The notes under the pieces are model-generated. The model was not told the DNA's origin, ran no database searches, and was given only the letters and a program-made list of their open reading frames with translations. This document shows, piece after piece, positions 9,403 through 18,925 of a DNA stretch of 64,000 nucleotides. Made by a program: the position numbers and the translations under genes. The DNA is from Lentimonas sp002292345. GTDB lineage: Bacteria; Verrucomicrobiota; Verrucomicrobiia; Opitutales; Coraliomargaritaceae. Position 1 is the first letter of the stretch. Each line of letters starts with the position of its first letter. The stretch is taken from NCBI GenBank assembly GCA_964187655.1, contig CAXLMP010000007.1, positions 1-64,000 on the forward strand, given 5' to 3'.

Positions 9403-10317
9403 ATGGCTAACATCGGCAAATTTAATACACTCCGCATCGTAGAACCGTCCGATCACGGACTCTACCTCGATGGCGGTGAACACGATACCATCCTCCTCCC
9501 TACTCGCTACGTCACGCCCGACATGAAGATCGGCGATGAGATCGGGGTCTTCATTTACAACGACTCGGAAGATCGCCTAGTCGCGACCACCGAAACGCCA
9601 TTCGCACAGGTCGGTGAATTTGCCTACCTAGAGGTGATCAGCGTCAACGAACGAGTCGGTGCATTCCTCGATTGGGGCCTGAGTAAAGACCTTTTCCTGC
9701 CCTTCCGCGAGCAAGGCGACCTCTCTTTCACCGTCGGCGATGGCGCCATAGTCGCCGTCTATGTGGATGAATACACTAATCGTATCGTCGCATCGACCCG
9801 CCTGCATCGCCACCTTTCAAACACCACCCCTCACTATGAGCCGAATTCACCGGTGCATGTACTGATCTACGGCGAGTCTCCGCTCGGCTTCAAAGCCATT
9901 ATCGATAAGCAACACCGCGGGCTACTCTACTACGCTGAGACCTCCGATAAGCTTGAGCCAGGCGATCAATTTACCGGCTACATCAAAAAAGTACATGCCA
10001 ACGGCAACATCGATCTACGTCGTGATCCGGCTGGTCGTCAGCGCGCCCAAACGTTCTCTGCAGTCATCATGGAGAAACTCGTGGCAGCAGACGGTTGCTT
10101 GCCGTTTAACGAGAAGAGCACATCAGAATCCATCCGCGAAACCTTCGGCATGAGCAAGAAAGCATTTAAGCAAGCGTGGGCCTTATTGATCAAAGCTGGA
10201 GAAGTGACAGATCGCTTTGAAACAGAACACCTGACCTTGCGCTCAAAATGGAATGGTCAGATGTTTATTGAAAAAATTCCAGATCACTCATCGAAACAGC
10301 AACACCATAAAGGCTGA
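9403..10317 (+). CDS. CvfB-like S1 RNA-binding domain protein
   Basis: 304 aa. The N-terminal half has consecutive S1-like beta-barrels (FNTLRIVEPSDHGLYLDGG, then AYLEVISVNERVGAFLDWG with DLFLPFREQ), a layout typical of the YitL/CvfB family. A third S1-like unit contains YGESPLGFKAIIDKQHRGLL. The C-terminal winged-helix-like region reads FGMSKKAFKQAWALLIKAGEV, the conserved CvfB tail. CvfB proteins bind RNA and affect virulence-factor or stress gene expression in Firmicutes; the role here is inferred. The frame opens earlier, but ATG 9403 (MANIGKFNTL) gives the family-type N-terminus. Confidence 0.85.
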   Translation: MANIGKFNTLRIVEPSDHGLYLDGGEHDTILLPTRYVTPDMKIGDEIGVFIYNDSEDRLVATTETPFAQVGEFAYLEVISVNERVGAFLDWGLSKDLFLPFREQGDLSFTVGDGAIVAVYVDEYTNRIVASTRLHRHLSNTTPHYEPNSPVHVLIYGESPLGFKAIIDKQHRGLLYYAETSDKLEPGDQFTGYIKKVHANGNIDLRRDPAGRQRAQTFSAVIMEKLVAADGCLPFNEKSTSESIRETFGMSKKAFKQAWALLIKAGEVTDRFETEHLTLRSKWNGQMFIEKIPDHSSKQQHHKG

Positions 10318-10338
10318 ACCCTTACCCAATCCTAAAAA

Positions 10339-10980
10339 ATGCTTTCTTTTAATCTATTCGGTATTCCCGTCCGCATCCTCCCCTGGTTCTGGATCACTAT
10401 GGCGCTGATCGGCGGCGGCTTACGCGCCAATGATTCACTCAGTATACTACTGGTGTTGGTGTTCATTCTCGCAGGCCTCATCTCCATCTTGGTGCACGAA
10501 CTCGGCCATGCGCTGACTGTGCGTAAATTCGGTCTACCCACCGCGATCACACTTCAAGCTTTCGGCGGCTACGCCTCTTTTCCCTCGGGACAATTAAATC
10601 GCAAACAATCCTTCCTCGTCACCGCCGCAGGTCCTGCTCTGCAACTCGCACTCGGCCTCGGCCTATTGATTGTTTATCGATTGGTTCCGATACCCGCCGA
10701 GTCGCTATTAAAGGCACTCCTATTTGATCTGATCAGCATCAGCATTATTTGGGCAGTGCTCAACTGCCTACCCGTCTACCCAATGGATGGCGGTCAGATG
10801 ATGGCAGCCGTGCTCGGACCGCAACGGGCCCATTTCGTTCACCTAATCAGCGCAACTGCTGCGCTGCTCATCGGTTTAGCTGCTTACTTCTTGTTGAATT
10901 CTATCCTGCTACCCTTGTTTATGGCATTTTTTGCCTGGCAAAACTGGCAATCCTTTCAGGCGCGAACGAGTAAGCCGTAG
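10339..10980 (+). CDS. Site-2 protease family (peptidase M50) membrane protein
   Basis: 213 aa, mostly hydrophobic, with about five or six membrane helices. The zinc-metalloprotease motif HELGH is at 53-57 in the second helix, and the distal ligand motif PVYPMDGGQM, with Asp150, lies in a later helix; together they define M50 proteases. It lacks PDZ and CBS domains, so it is a minimal SpoIVFB/YdjP-like version. It likely performs intramembrane proteolysis of an unidentified substrate. It starts 21 bp after the S1-protein gene, in the same direction. Confidence 0.88.
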   Translation: MLSFNLFGIPVRILPWFWITMALIGGGLRANDSLSILLVLVFILAGLISILVHELGHALTVRKFGLPTAITLQAFGGYASFPSGQLNRKQSFLVTAAGPALQLALGLGLLIVYRLVPIPAESLLKALLFDLISISIIWAVLNCLPVYPMDGGQMMAAVLGPQRAHFVHLISATAALLIGLAAYFLLNSILLPLFMAFFAWQNWQSFQARTSKP

Positions 10981-11072
10981 GGGCCACAGAATGATAGATG
11001 CGTCGCCGCTTGCAACGACGCAACAATCAGAACTGGCTAAGCCATTTCACCCGCAGAGCCCAACAAAATCAT

Positions 11073-12467
11073 CTACCCACGCCAATGCGCGATACGTGCG
11101 GCGACTTGCTTCGGCCCAGGCATGCCGGGCTTCTCACGGGCATCGAGCGCACGCTTCAGATCAAACACACAGGCCCAATCCTCTCCTAATTTCGGGTGAA
11201 TCGAAGCCACTTGATCATAAGGTAACTCATTAAGCGGTGTCTCCAGCTTTTCTGAAAGTCCAACCAGAGCACCGACCACATGATGCGCCTCACGAAATGG
11301 CACCGCGCGCTCGACCAAATAATCGACCACGTCCGTCGCCAACAGCGCAGGATCAGCCACGGCTTTCGCACACCGCTCTGCGTCCGCTTCGACACCGACT
11401 ATACACGCTGCCAAGCAGTCGAGCATCAGTTGCGTCTGATCAAACGAATCAAACACTGGCGGCTTATCTTCCTGCAAATCACGGTTGTACGTCAGCGGCA
11501 GGCTTTTGACCATGGTCAGCAGCATCTGCAGGTTACCGGTCAGCCGGGCCGACTTACCGCGGATCAGCTCAAAGGCGTCGGGGTTTTTCTTTTGCGGCAT
11601 CAAACTGGATCCAGTGGTAAACGCATCCGGCAAGCGCACGAAGCTGAACTCCGCACTGCTCCACAAAATGAAATCCTCCGACAGTCGCGAGAGGTGCACT
11701 CCGATCGTCGCACATGCCGAAGCAAAACTAATAAAGGTATCGCGATCACTGACCGCATCCATGCTGTTTTGCGTGATCATCGGATTGCCATCGGCATCAA
11801 CAAAATTCAACTCACGAGCCACGAACTCACGATCGATCGGCAACGTCGTCCCGGCAATTGCACCCGATCCGAGCGGACACACATTGGCCTCTTCAAACAC
11901 GTCAGCGATCCGCTTGCGATCACGGTCAAACATTTCCACATAAGCGAGCAAGTGGTGCGCCATCGATACTGGCTGCGCGCGTTGCAAATGCGTATAGCCC
12001 GGAATAATCACCGCCTGGGTGCGATCCGCTAGATCCACCATCGCCGCGATCACTGCAGCGAGCGATGCATCCAACTTAGTGCAGGCATCTTTAAACCAGA
12101 GACGCATATCTGTGGCGACTTGGTCATTGCGACTGCGCGCGGTGTGCAGCTTGGCCGCAGCAGGCACACGCACCGTCAGTGCTTGCTCGATATTCATGTG
12201 CACATCTTCCAGCGCCATGTCCCAATTAAACTCTCCCGCTTGGACTTCGACCAAGATCGCGTCCAACCCAGCATGGATCGCATCGCGCTCCTCAGCAGTG
12301 AGGATGCCAACATGCGCGAGCATCGAGGCCTGCGCCTTGCTGCCCTGTACATCAAATATAGCCAGACGATAATCAAACGAAACCGATTCGCCGATGCGTA
12401 GCATCAATTCCGCAGGTCCCTCTGAAAATCGCCCACCCCATGTCGCTTGTGATTGTCCGTTTGCCAT
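11073..12467 (-). CDS. argH: Argininosuccinate lyase
   Basis: 464 aa. It cleaves argininosuccinate to arginine and fumarate in the last step of arginine synthesis. It belongs to the fumarase/aspartase superfamily: TARSRNDQVATD near 109-120, the catalytic histidine region YTHLQRAQP near 158-166 and the signature GSSLMPQKKNP (286-296). Although the frame is open for another 69 codons upstream, the start at 12467 (MANGQSQATWGGRFSEGP) gives the standard ArgH N-terminus. It is the only arginine gene here and lies downstream of murJ on the same strand across a 160-bp gap. Confidence 0.95.
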   Translation of the reverse strand: MANGQSQATWGGRFSEGPAELMLRIGESVSFDYRLAIFDVQGSKAQASMLAHVGILTAEERDAIHAGLDAILVEVQAGEFNWDMALEDVHMNIEQALTVRVPAAAKLHTARSRNDQVATDMRLWFKDACTKLDASLAAVIAAMVDLADRTQAVIIPGYTHLQRAQPVSMAHHLLAYVEMFDRDRKRIADVFEEANVCPLGSGAIAGTTLPIDREFVARELNFVDADGNPMITQNSMDAVSDRDTFISFASACATIGVHLSRLSEDFILWSSAEFSFVRLPDAFTTGSSLMPQKKNPDAFELIRGKSARLTGNLQMLLTMVKSLPLTYNRDLQEDKPPVFDSFDQTQLMLDCLAACIVGVEADAERCAKAVADPALLATDVVDYLVERAVPFREAHHVVGALVGLSEKLETPLNELPYDQVASIHPKLGEDWACVFDLKRALDAREKPGMPGPKQVAARIAHWRG

Positions 12468-12627
12468 ATGAGGTAAGACTGTTCCCTCTCCTCTCGCATT
12501 TGGCAAATCTAAAGCATTGCTCGATCTGCGATGCGCTTCAACGCACATGCCAATTATGCGGCGTATCATCTCGATGCCCAGTATCGGCCGAGAATCCGAA
12601 TCACGCAAAGCCTCAAAGCCCAAAGAG

Positions 12628-14187
12628 CTAGCTCGACCTACCTTTGGGAATGAAGCGCCGTAGCATTCGGGCAAGTGTATCCAACTCTTCGAACTTCAAC
12701 AGATATAACAGACCGAAATAAAGTGCCGCGCCGCTGGGCACCAACACACCGACGATGACCGCAGCGTTTAATTTATCGGCCAGATCAAAACTCAGTACGA
12801 GCGCGTGGCCCAACACACAATACAAGCCCATCACCACGCCTGCACAGAGGACTTTAGCAAAGGCACCGCGCAGCTGCGAAAAACCGACCTCGCTGCGGCG
12901 CTTGGATAAGGCGCGCCAGAGACAGGCCGACTGCACCACCGCAGCGAGTACATTGGCAGCTGCCAAGCCGCCCGCTCCGTAGAACTGCATCAACACTACG
13001 CCGCAAATTAAATTCACTAGTAGGCACAGTCCTGCCACACGAACAGGCGTCTTCATATCTTTACAGGCATGCAATCCGCGAGTGGCAAACGTCGCCGCGG
13101 AGTAAAATGGTAGGCCTAAGCCATAGATCGCAATCAGTGGTATCGTTTGCGCCACGTTCTGCGTGTTAAATGCACCCCATCGAAACAGGAGCTCCAAGAT
13201 CGGCCCACCAAGAACCATTAATCCAATACCTGCTGGCAGGGAAATTCCTACCACTAGACGCATGCCTTGAGTCAAGGCACCAGCGAAGGAATGGTCATCT
13301 CTATCTGACACTGCCCGTGCCAATAGTGGAAAGAACACGGTGGCTACAGCGACCGTAAAGATGCCCAACGGCAACTCCATTAAGCGACTGGCGAGGTAGA
13401 GCACCGATACTGCCGACTCATCGAGCGAATACGCCAACAGACGCGACACCAAAATATTAACCTGTAAGATTGCCGCCCCCATAAGGCCGGGTAAAAACAA
13501 TCGCCACAGCTCACTCATTTCTGTTGAGCCGCGCGACTCCATGCGAGGACGCCAGCCTTGACGCGCCAAATCCCACGCGGGCAACAGCAACTGCAACAAT
13601 CCGCCAAACAATACACCACCACAAAGCCAGTACACGATCCGCGCCTGATCATGACTCAACCATATCCCCGCAGCTAAGGCAGTAATCATCGCGAGGTTAA
13701 GCAGTATAGGTGTGCTGGCGGCAATGGCGAAGCGTCCGAGCAGATTGAGGCCAGCCGAAACAATCGCCGCGAGGCAAATGAAGATCATATACGGCAGTAA
13801 CACGACCGCCAGTTCTGCGCCCAGCGCCCAACGGTCGGACAGCATTCCGCTATGAACCAGCGAACCAAATAACACCATTCCACTGACAACGAGAGCCGAC
13901 AATATAATCAACAGTCGCAGCAGCACTTGATTTAAAAAGGCAAAGGCTTCGGAACGTCCAGCGCGATGCAGCACATCCGAGAAGATCGGTACCATGGCCG
14001 AAGTCAGCGCGCCTTCACCGAGTAATCGGCGAAACAGATTGGGCAAAGTAAAGGCTAGGATAAACGCATCATTCCAAGCGCTTGCTCCCAGAGCCGCAAA
14101 AATAAGAATATCACGCACCAAGCCCAGCACGCGCGAGCCAACAGTCGAAAGGCTGACAACTACGATATTTTTAAGATTTTTGAACAT
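12628..14187 (-). CDS. murJ: Lipid II flippase MurJ (MviN family)
   Basis: 519 aa with about 14 hydrophobic helices. The N-terminal motifs of the MOP-superfamily flippase are clear: SRVLGLVRDILIFAALGAS, DAFILAFTLPNLFRRLLGEG and ALTSAMVPIFSDV. It moves lipid-linked peptidoglycan precursor across the inner membrane. The chosen start (MFKNLKNIVVVSL) places the first helix at the N-terminus as in known MurJ; a longer start 13 codons upstream is less likely. The next gene downstream on the same strand is argH. Confidence 0.93.
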   Translation of the reverse strand: MFKNLKNIVVVSLSTVGSRVLGLVRDILIFAALGASAWNDAFILAFTLPNLFRRLLGEGALTSAMVPIFSDVLHRAGRSEAFAFLNQVLLRLLIILSALVVSGMVLFGSLVHSGMLSDRWALGAELAVVLLPYMIFICLAAIVSAGLNLLGRFAIAASTPILLNLAMITALAAGIWLSHDQARIVYWLCGGVLFGGLLQLLLPAWDLARQGWRPRMESRGSTEMSELWRLFLPGLMGAAILQVNILVSRLLAYSLDESAVSVLYLASRLMELPLGIFTVAVATVFFPLLARAVSDRDDHSFAGALTQGMRLVVGISLPAGIGLMVLGGPILELLFRWGAFNTQNVAQTIPLIAIYGLGLPFYSAATFATRGLHACKDMKTPVRVAGLCLLVNLICGVVLMQFYGAGGLAAANVLAAVVQSACLWRALSKRRSEVGFSQLRGAFAKVLCAGVVMGLYCVLGHALVLSFDLADKLNAAVIVGVLVPSGAALYFGLLYLLKFEELDTLARMLRRFIPKGRSS

Positions 14188-14357
14188 AACTGGGCGTTGG
14201 CGACTAACAAAACCAACCAAGCACAAGAAACTACCTCAGAAAAAACTTTGGCAATTGTATATTTCATGCTCTACCAAGAAGGTGTTTTTAACTTTCATCT
14301 CCCTTTTAGGGTCAATTGCCCTATTTAATTTAATAATAACCCATCTCATTAAATACG

Positions 14358-15428
14358 ATGCCACTTATCGCTAAACTAGCCGAACGCCTCAAACGCCATC
14401 CAAAACGAGTGGTCTTCCCCGAAGGGGCCGACCCCCGCATCCTACAAGCCGCCCGCAAATTTGCCACACGCGGACTGGGGATCCCCATCCTCCTGGGTGA
14501 TCGCGCACAAATTAAGTCCAACGCCGAGAAGCTGGATATCCGCCTTGAACACATCCGCATCATCGAGCCCCGTCGCAGCAGCGAATGGGATAACTTCGTG
14601 AGCAAATTCCAAGGGCTGCGTCGCTTCAAAAACATGAATGACAAAGAAGCGGAGGATTATTTGGATAACACCAACTACTTCGCGACCCTTATGCTCGCGA
14701 CCGGACAGGCAGACGCCATCGTATCCGGTGCGACCAGCAAAGCATCCAGCTCGTTGCGTCCATTGTTGCAGATTATCCCACTGCACGAAAACGTCGCCAA
14801 CATGTCGTCGCTCAACATTTTTGATCTCGAAGACCCTGAGACCGGTAAAGATCGTGAACTCTTCCTCGCCGACTGTGCCGTCATTCCAGATCCCACCGCC
14901 GCGCAACTCTGTGACATTGCGGTCACCACTGCAGCGCTAAGCTACCACTTGACCAACACCAAGCCGCGCGTCGCGCTGCTCAGCTACACCAGTAAGAGCG
15001 TATCTAGTAAAAATCCGACAGTGGCCAAGATGAAGGCCGCCACTGAGATGGCCCGCAAAAAAGCCAAGGAACTCGGTATCCCGATGGACATCGAAGGCGA
15101 ACTGCAGGTTGATGCCGCCCTCGACCCAATCGTGGCGAGTAGTAAGAATATCGAAGGTACTGTCGCTGGCCATGCCAACGTGCTAATTTTTCCAGATCTA
15201 CACTCAGCTAACATCGCTTCCAAACTCGTCCACGTTTTGACTCGCGCACGTAACTATGGTCCGATCCTCACTGGCCTAAGTAAGCCCGCTGCTGAAATCA
15301 GTCGCGGTGCCACAGCCAGTGATATCTTTGGTACTGCCGTCATGGTCGCCTCTCAGGCGATCGATCACAAGCTACTCTACCCGATTGGAAGTGACGAATT
15401 GAACGAAGACATGACCATCATCGACTAA
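14358..15428 (+). CDS. pta: Phosphate acetyltransferase, catalytic domain only
   Basis: 356 aa. It interconverts acetyl-CoA and acetyl phosphate in overflow metabolism. The PTA_PTB fold is shown by RVVFPEGADPRILQAA near the N-terminus, ATGQADAIVSGATSKASSSLRP in the middle, and VAGHANVLIFPDLHSANIASKLV with GPILTGLSKPAAEISRGA at the end. It lacks the N-terminal BioD-like and DRTGG domains of the long enterobacterial Pta. A protein with those domains is encoded immediately downstream. No ackA is present in the window. Confidence 0.92.
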   Translation: MPLIAKLAERLKRHPKRVVFPEGADPRILQAARKFATRGLGIPILLGDRAQIKSNAEKLDIRLEHIRIIEPRRSSEWDNFVSKFQGLRRFKNMNDKEAEDYLDNTNYFATLMLATGQADAIVSGATSKASSSLRPLLQIIPLHENVANMSSLNIFDLEDPETGKDRELFLADCAVIPDPTAAQLCDIAVTTAALSYHLTNTKPRVALLSYTSKSVSSKNPTVAKMKAATEMARKKAKELGIPMDIEGELQVDAALDPIVASSKNIEGTVAGHANVLIFPDLHSANIASKLVHVLTRARNYGPILTGLSKPAAEISRGATASDIFGTAVMVASQAIDHKLLYPIGSDELNEDMTIID

Positions 15429-15475
15429 TTTCGCTCATACCTCGAATACTTCGATCTCCGCAAACCCACCAACCG

Positions 15476-16648
15476 ATGCCTAAGTCAGACGACACCGAAC
15501 TCCTCACCGCTCCTAGGAATACGACCACCAAGCGTATTTTCATTGCCGCGACACGGATGAATGATGGTAAGACGACTACCAGCTTAGCGCTATTTGCCGC
15601 GTTACGTAGTTTTACGCCGAAGGTTGGATTTATTAAGCCAGTCGGGCAACGCTTTGTAGAAGTTGAGGGGCACCAAATCGACGAAGACTCAGTACTGCTG
15701 GACAAGATCTTTGACGTCAAAGTACCGATCGGTGCAATGAGCCCGATCGCGATTCATTCCACCTTCACGCGCGATTTCTTGGACGACCCGTGCAAGAACC
15801 ATGCGACCGTCGTCGATAAAATGTGTCGCGCATTCGATCGTGCCGCTTTTGAAAAAGACTATATTATAATCGAAGGCTCTGGACATGCGGGTGTGGGCTC
15901 GGTGTTTAATTTGTCCAACGCAGACGTCGCCAAGCGACTCAAAGCCAAAGTCATCATCGTCGCGCGCGGCGGCATCGGTCGTCCAATTGATGAAATAGCC
16001 TTAAACAAAGCCCTGTTTGCGCAAGCAGGCGTGGAAGTCATTGGCGTGATTATAAACAAAGTCGAAGCCGATAAATTGGCAACGATCGAGAAATATAGCC
16101 AAATCGCACTAGAGCGGATGGGCATCCCTCTGCTTGGCTGTATTCCGGTGGAAAAGAAACTAACCGTACCGAAGCTTAATCAAGTGGTCGATGAGGTGAA
16201 TGGCCGCTGGTTGAACGGCCGCGAGCACGGTGCCACAGAGCGAGTCGACCAAGTCTTGATTGGTGCAATGGCCGCCAAAGGACTCGTCGACCTACTGGAA
16301 CGTGGTTCACTGATTATCACTCCGGGCGACCGCGAAGACATTCTGCTCGGCGCAATCGCTGCAGAGAGTATCGCCGGCGAAAAAGTTGTTTCAGGTATTA
16401 TTCTCACGCGCAATGTGCTCCCTCATCCGAAGCTCATGGAGATGATTACAAAAACCAACATTCCCGTGATCATCTGTCAGGACGATAGCTATGCCGTAGC
16501 ATCAAAGATCAATCTAATGACCGTCAAGACTCAGCCCAGCGATACAGATAAAATTCCGATCATTAAGGACCTAATTTCAAAAAACATCGATCTCGATGTG
16601 ATTCGTAACGCCTTCCAAACCGAAAGCAGCTCTACGGAGAATGCCTAG
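15476..16648 (+). CDS. BioD-like P-loop plus DRTGG domain protein (stand-alone Pta N-terminal module)
   Basis: 390 aa. Residues about 19-210 form a dethiobiotin-synthetase-like P-loop domain: KRIFIAATRMNDGKTTTSLA (Lys32), PVGQRF and the switch-like IIEGSGHAGVGSV. Residues about 215-325 form a DRTGG domain (GSLIITPGDREDILLGAI). In long Pta enzymes these two domains precede the catalytic domain and have a regulatory role. Here they are a separate polypeptide encoded 47 bp after pta, so the protein probably regulates that enzyme. A biotin-synthesis role is unlikely because no bio genes are nearby and a DRTGG domain is fused. Confidence 0.85.
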   Translation: MPKSDDTELLTAPRNTTTKRIFIAATRMNDGKTTTSLALFAALRSFTPKVGFIKPVGQRFVEVEGHQIDEDSVLLDKIFDVKVPIGAMSPIAIHSTFTRDFLDDPCKNHATVVDKMCRAFDRAAFEKDYIIIEGSGHAGVGSVFNLSNADVAKRLKAKVIIVARGGIGRPIDEIALNKALFAQAGVEVIGVIINKVEADKLATIEKYSQIALERMGIPLLGCIPVEKKLTVPKLNQVVDEVNGRWLNGREHGATERVDQVLIGAMAAKGLVDLLERGSLIITPGDREDILLGAIAAESIAGEKVVSGIILTRNVLPHPKLMEMITKTNIPVIICQDDSYAVASKINLMTVKTQPSDTDKIPIIKDLISKNIDLDVIRNAFQTESSSTENA

Positions 16649-16748
16649 TCCGCTCAGCCACCATTATTATGAACGGGGGCAAAACTTCTAGCATCTTTGC
16701 TCGACCTATCAGACCTGACCTAATAAAGCTCTCGCTTTCCTTTTAAAC

Positions 16749-16988
16749 ATGCCAAAGAAAAATAACACACTCACCTTTGAAGATGCCCTTGAGCGCCTTG
16801 AAGCCATCCTCGAATCCATGGAAAGTGGTGACACACCGCTTGCTGATCTAGTTGCTAAATTTGAAGAAGGCTCAAACCTCTTGAAAAACTGCCAGCAAAA
16901 GCTCAAAGAAGCGGAACTGAAGATCGAAAAGCTCAATATTAAGACCGGCGAGGTCGAGCCCTTTGAAGACGATACCACCGAGGCCTAG
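16749..16988 (+). CDS. xseB: Exodeoxyribonuclease VII small subunit
   Basis: 79 aa. The helical XseB signature is plain: FEDALERLEAILESMESGD, then LADLVAKFEEGSNLLKNC and QQKLKEAELKIEKL. It associates with XseA to degrade single-stranded DNA; xseA is not in the window. The gene sits 50 bp upstream of dxs, an arrangement (xseB next to isoprenoid genes) that is common in bacteria and suggests one transcript. Confidence 0.93.
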   Translation: MPKKNNTLTFEDALERLEAILESMESGDTPLADLVAKFEEGSNLLKNCQQKLKEAELKIEKLNIKTGEVEPFEDDTTEA

Positions 16989-17038
16989 ACTCAAAGCGCA
17001 TACATCGCGCATCGCACACACCAGTAATTTTTAAGAGT

Positions 17039-18925
17039 ATGGGCCTACTAGAGCGGATTCAATCCCCCGAGGATGTAAAACAGTTATCCGAGCCTGAGCT
17101 ATCAGTGCTCGCCGCTGAGATACGTGAACGTATTATCTCAGCCACTTCGCTAAACGGTGGACATGTGGGGCCCAATCTCGGCGTCGTTGAGCTGACCATC
17201 GGTCTGCACCGCGTCTTCAATACTCCAAAAGACCGCTTCGTTTTCGACGTGTCTCACCAAGGCTATGTGCACAAGCTGCTAACTGGTCGCAACGGTGTAG
17301 CCTTCGACAAGATTCGCCAATGCGACGGCCTCAGTGGCTTTTTGAACCGGAGCGAAAGCGAACACGATGCCTTTGGCGCAGGCCATGCCGGCACCGCTCT
17401 TTCAGCCGCACTCGGCATGGCCACTGCACGCGACAAGCGCGGCTCAGACGAACATGTCGTCGCACTTTGTGGAGATGCCGCTTTCACCTGTGGCATCACC
17501 ATGGAAGCGCTCAACAACGTCGCCACCTCGACCAAGCGCCTGATCATCATTCTTAACGACAACAAATGGTCGATCGCCAAGAATGTCGGCGCGCTGCCCC
17601 GCTACTTTAACGAGCTGATCACTAACCCACTCTACAATCGACTGAATGACGATTTCGAGTCGCTGTTGCAAAAAGTTCCAGGCGGCGAAACTATCATTCA
17701 GTTCGGCTCAAAGTGGAAGAAAGAGACCAAGGACTTCTTCGTGCCGTCCTCACTTTTTGAGAAATTCAACGTGCGCTACATTGGTCCCATCGATGGTCAC
17801 GACCAGAAGCAGGTCGAGCACTACCTCGAATTTGCCAAACAATCCGAGCAGCCAGTATTACTGCATATTTTGACAACCAAGGGCAAAGGCTACGACGTCG
17901 CGATCCAAAACCCAGAGCGCTTCCACGGCGCAAGCCCCTTTGACGTCAAAACTGGCAAAGGCGCACCATCGGCCGTCGGTACTGCACCAAAATATCAAGA
18001 CGTAATGGGCCGAACTCTAGTCAAGCTCGCCAAGAAAGATAAAAGCATCGTCGGCATCACCGCAGCGATGCCAGCCGGCACTGGGCTAAATATTCTAGAG
18101 AAAGAACTACCGGATCAATTCATCGATGTCGGTATCGCCGAAGAGCACGCGGTGCTCTCTGCAGCCGGTATGGCCACTTCCGGATTTCATCCAGTTTGCG
18201 CGATCTACTCGACCTTTTTGCAGCGCGCCTTCGACCAACTTATCCACGACGTTGCCCTGCAAAACCTACCAGTGATGTTCTGTATGGACCGTGCGGGCCT
18301 CTCGCCCAACGACGGCGCCACGCACCACGGTCTATTTGACCTCGCTTATTTGCGTAACATTCCAGGTGTAGTCGTCATGGCGCCTTCGAACGAAGACGAG
18401 CTTGCCGATATGATGGCCACCGGCATCGCCTATCAAGGCCCGAGCTTTGTGCGCTACCCACGCGGCGAAGCCATTGGCACGCCGATCAAAGAGATGCCCA
18501 AAGCCCTCGAAATCGGCAAAGCCGAACGCCTACAAGAACAAGGCGAAATCGAGATATGGGCAATCGGCTCCATGATCGCCGATGCAGAGCAACTCGCCCA
18601 ACAACTTCACGCAAACGGCATTCAAGCCGGTGTGGTCAATGCACGCTTCGTTAAACCACTCGACACCAAGCTACTCCTGTCATCCGCACAAGGCAGTCAG
18701 TTAATCGTCACGATGGAAGACAACGTCATCAGCGGCGGCTTCGGTAGCGCAATAATGGAAGCGCTGCAAGACGGCCAATGCCTATGCCCAGTCGAGCGTA
18801 TTGGCTGGCCCGATGTATTTGTCGAACACGGCAACTCGGTGACTGCCCTGCGCAAGCGCGTCGGCATCGACCCCGAGTCAATTCTACAAAAAGTGCTCAA
18901 GCGCTACCGCGCACTAAGCGACTGA
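17039..18925 (+). CDS. dxs: 1-deoxy-D-xylulose-5-phosphate synthase
   Basis: 628 aa. It condenses pyruvate and glyceraldehyde-3-phosphate in the first step of the MEP isoprenoid pathway, using thiamine diphosphate. The N-terminal transketolase-like domain has GGHVGPNLGVVELTIGLH, DVSHQGYVHKLLTGR and the cofactor motif from GDAAFTCG (145-152) to LNDNKWSI. The catalytic glutamate region is VGIAEEHAV. The C-terminal domain ends with EHGNSVTALRKRVGID. Odd points: the ThDP motif begins GDA where GDG is usual, and DVSHQGY replaces the common DVGHQAY, marking a divergent Dxs type. It is downstream of xseB. Confidence 0.9.
   Translation: MGLLERIQSPEDVKQLSEPELSVLAAEIRERIISATSLNGGHVGPNLGVVELTIGLHRVFNTPKDRFVFDVSHQGYVHKLLTGRNGVAFDKIRQCDGLSGFLNRSESEHDAFGAGHAGTALSAALGMATARDKRGSDEHVVALCGDAAFTCGITMEALNNVATSTKRLIIILNDNKWSIAKNVGALPRYFNELITNPLYNRLNDDFESLLQKVPGGETIIQFGSKWKKETKDFFVPSSLFEKFNVRYIGPIDGHDQKQVEHYLEFAKQSEQPVLLHILTTKGKGYDVAIQNPERFHGASPFDVKTGKGAPSAVGTAPKYQDVMGRTLVKLAKKDKSIVGITAAMPAGTGLNILEKELPDQFIDVGIAEEHAVLSAAGMATSGFHPVCAIYSTFLQRAFDQLIHDVALQNLPVMFCMDRAGLSPNDGATHHGLFDLAYLRNIPGVVVMAPSNEDELADMMATGIAYQGPSFVRYPRGEAIGTPIKEMPKALEIGKAERLQEQGEIEIWAIGSMIADAEQLAQQLHANGIQAGVVNARFVKPLDTKLLLSSAQGSQLIVTMEDNVISGGFGSAIMEALQDGQCLCPVERIGWPDVFVEHGNSVTALRKRVGIDPESILQKVLKRYRALSD

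Noticed and set aside
11280..12032. 250-codon rightward open frame opposite argH
   Set aside because: It lies wholly within argH, whose signature motifs are intact; the product is Arg/His/Gln-rich and unlike a protein family.
15476..16648. Dethiobiotin synthetase (bioD)
   Set aside because: The P-loop domain is similar, but the fused DRTGG domain and the neighbouring pta gene point to a Pta-associated regulator.
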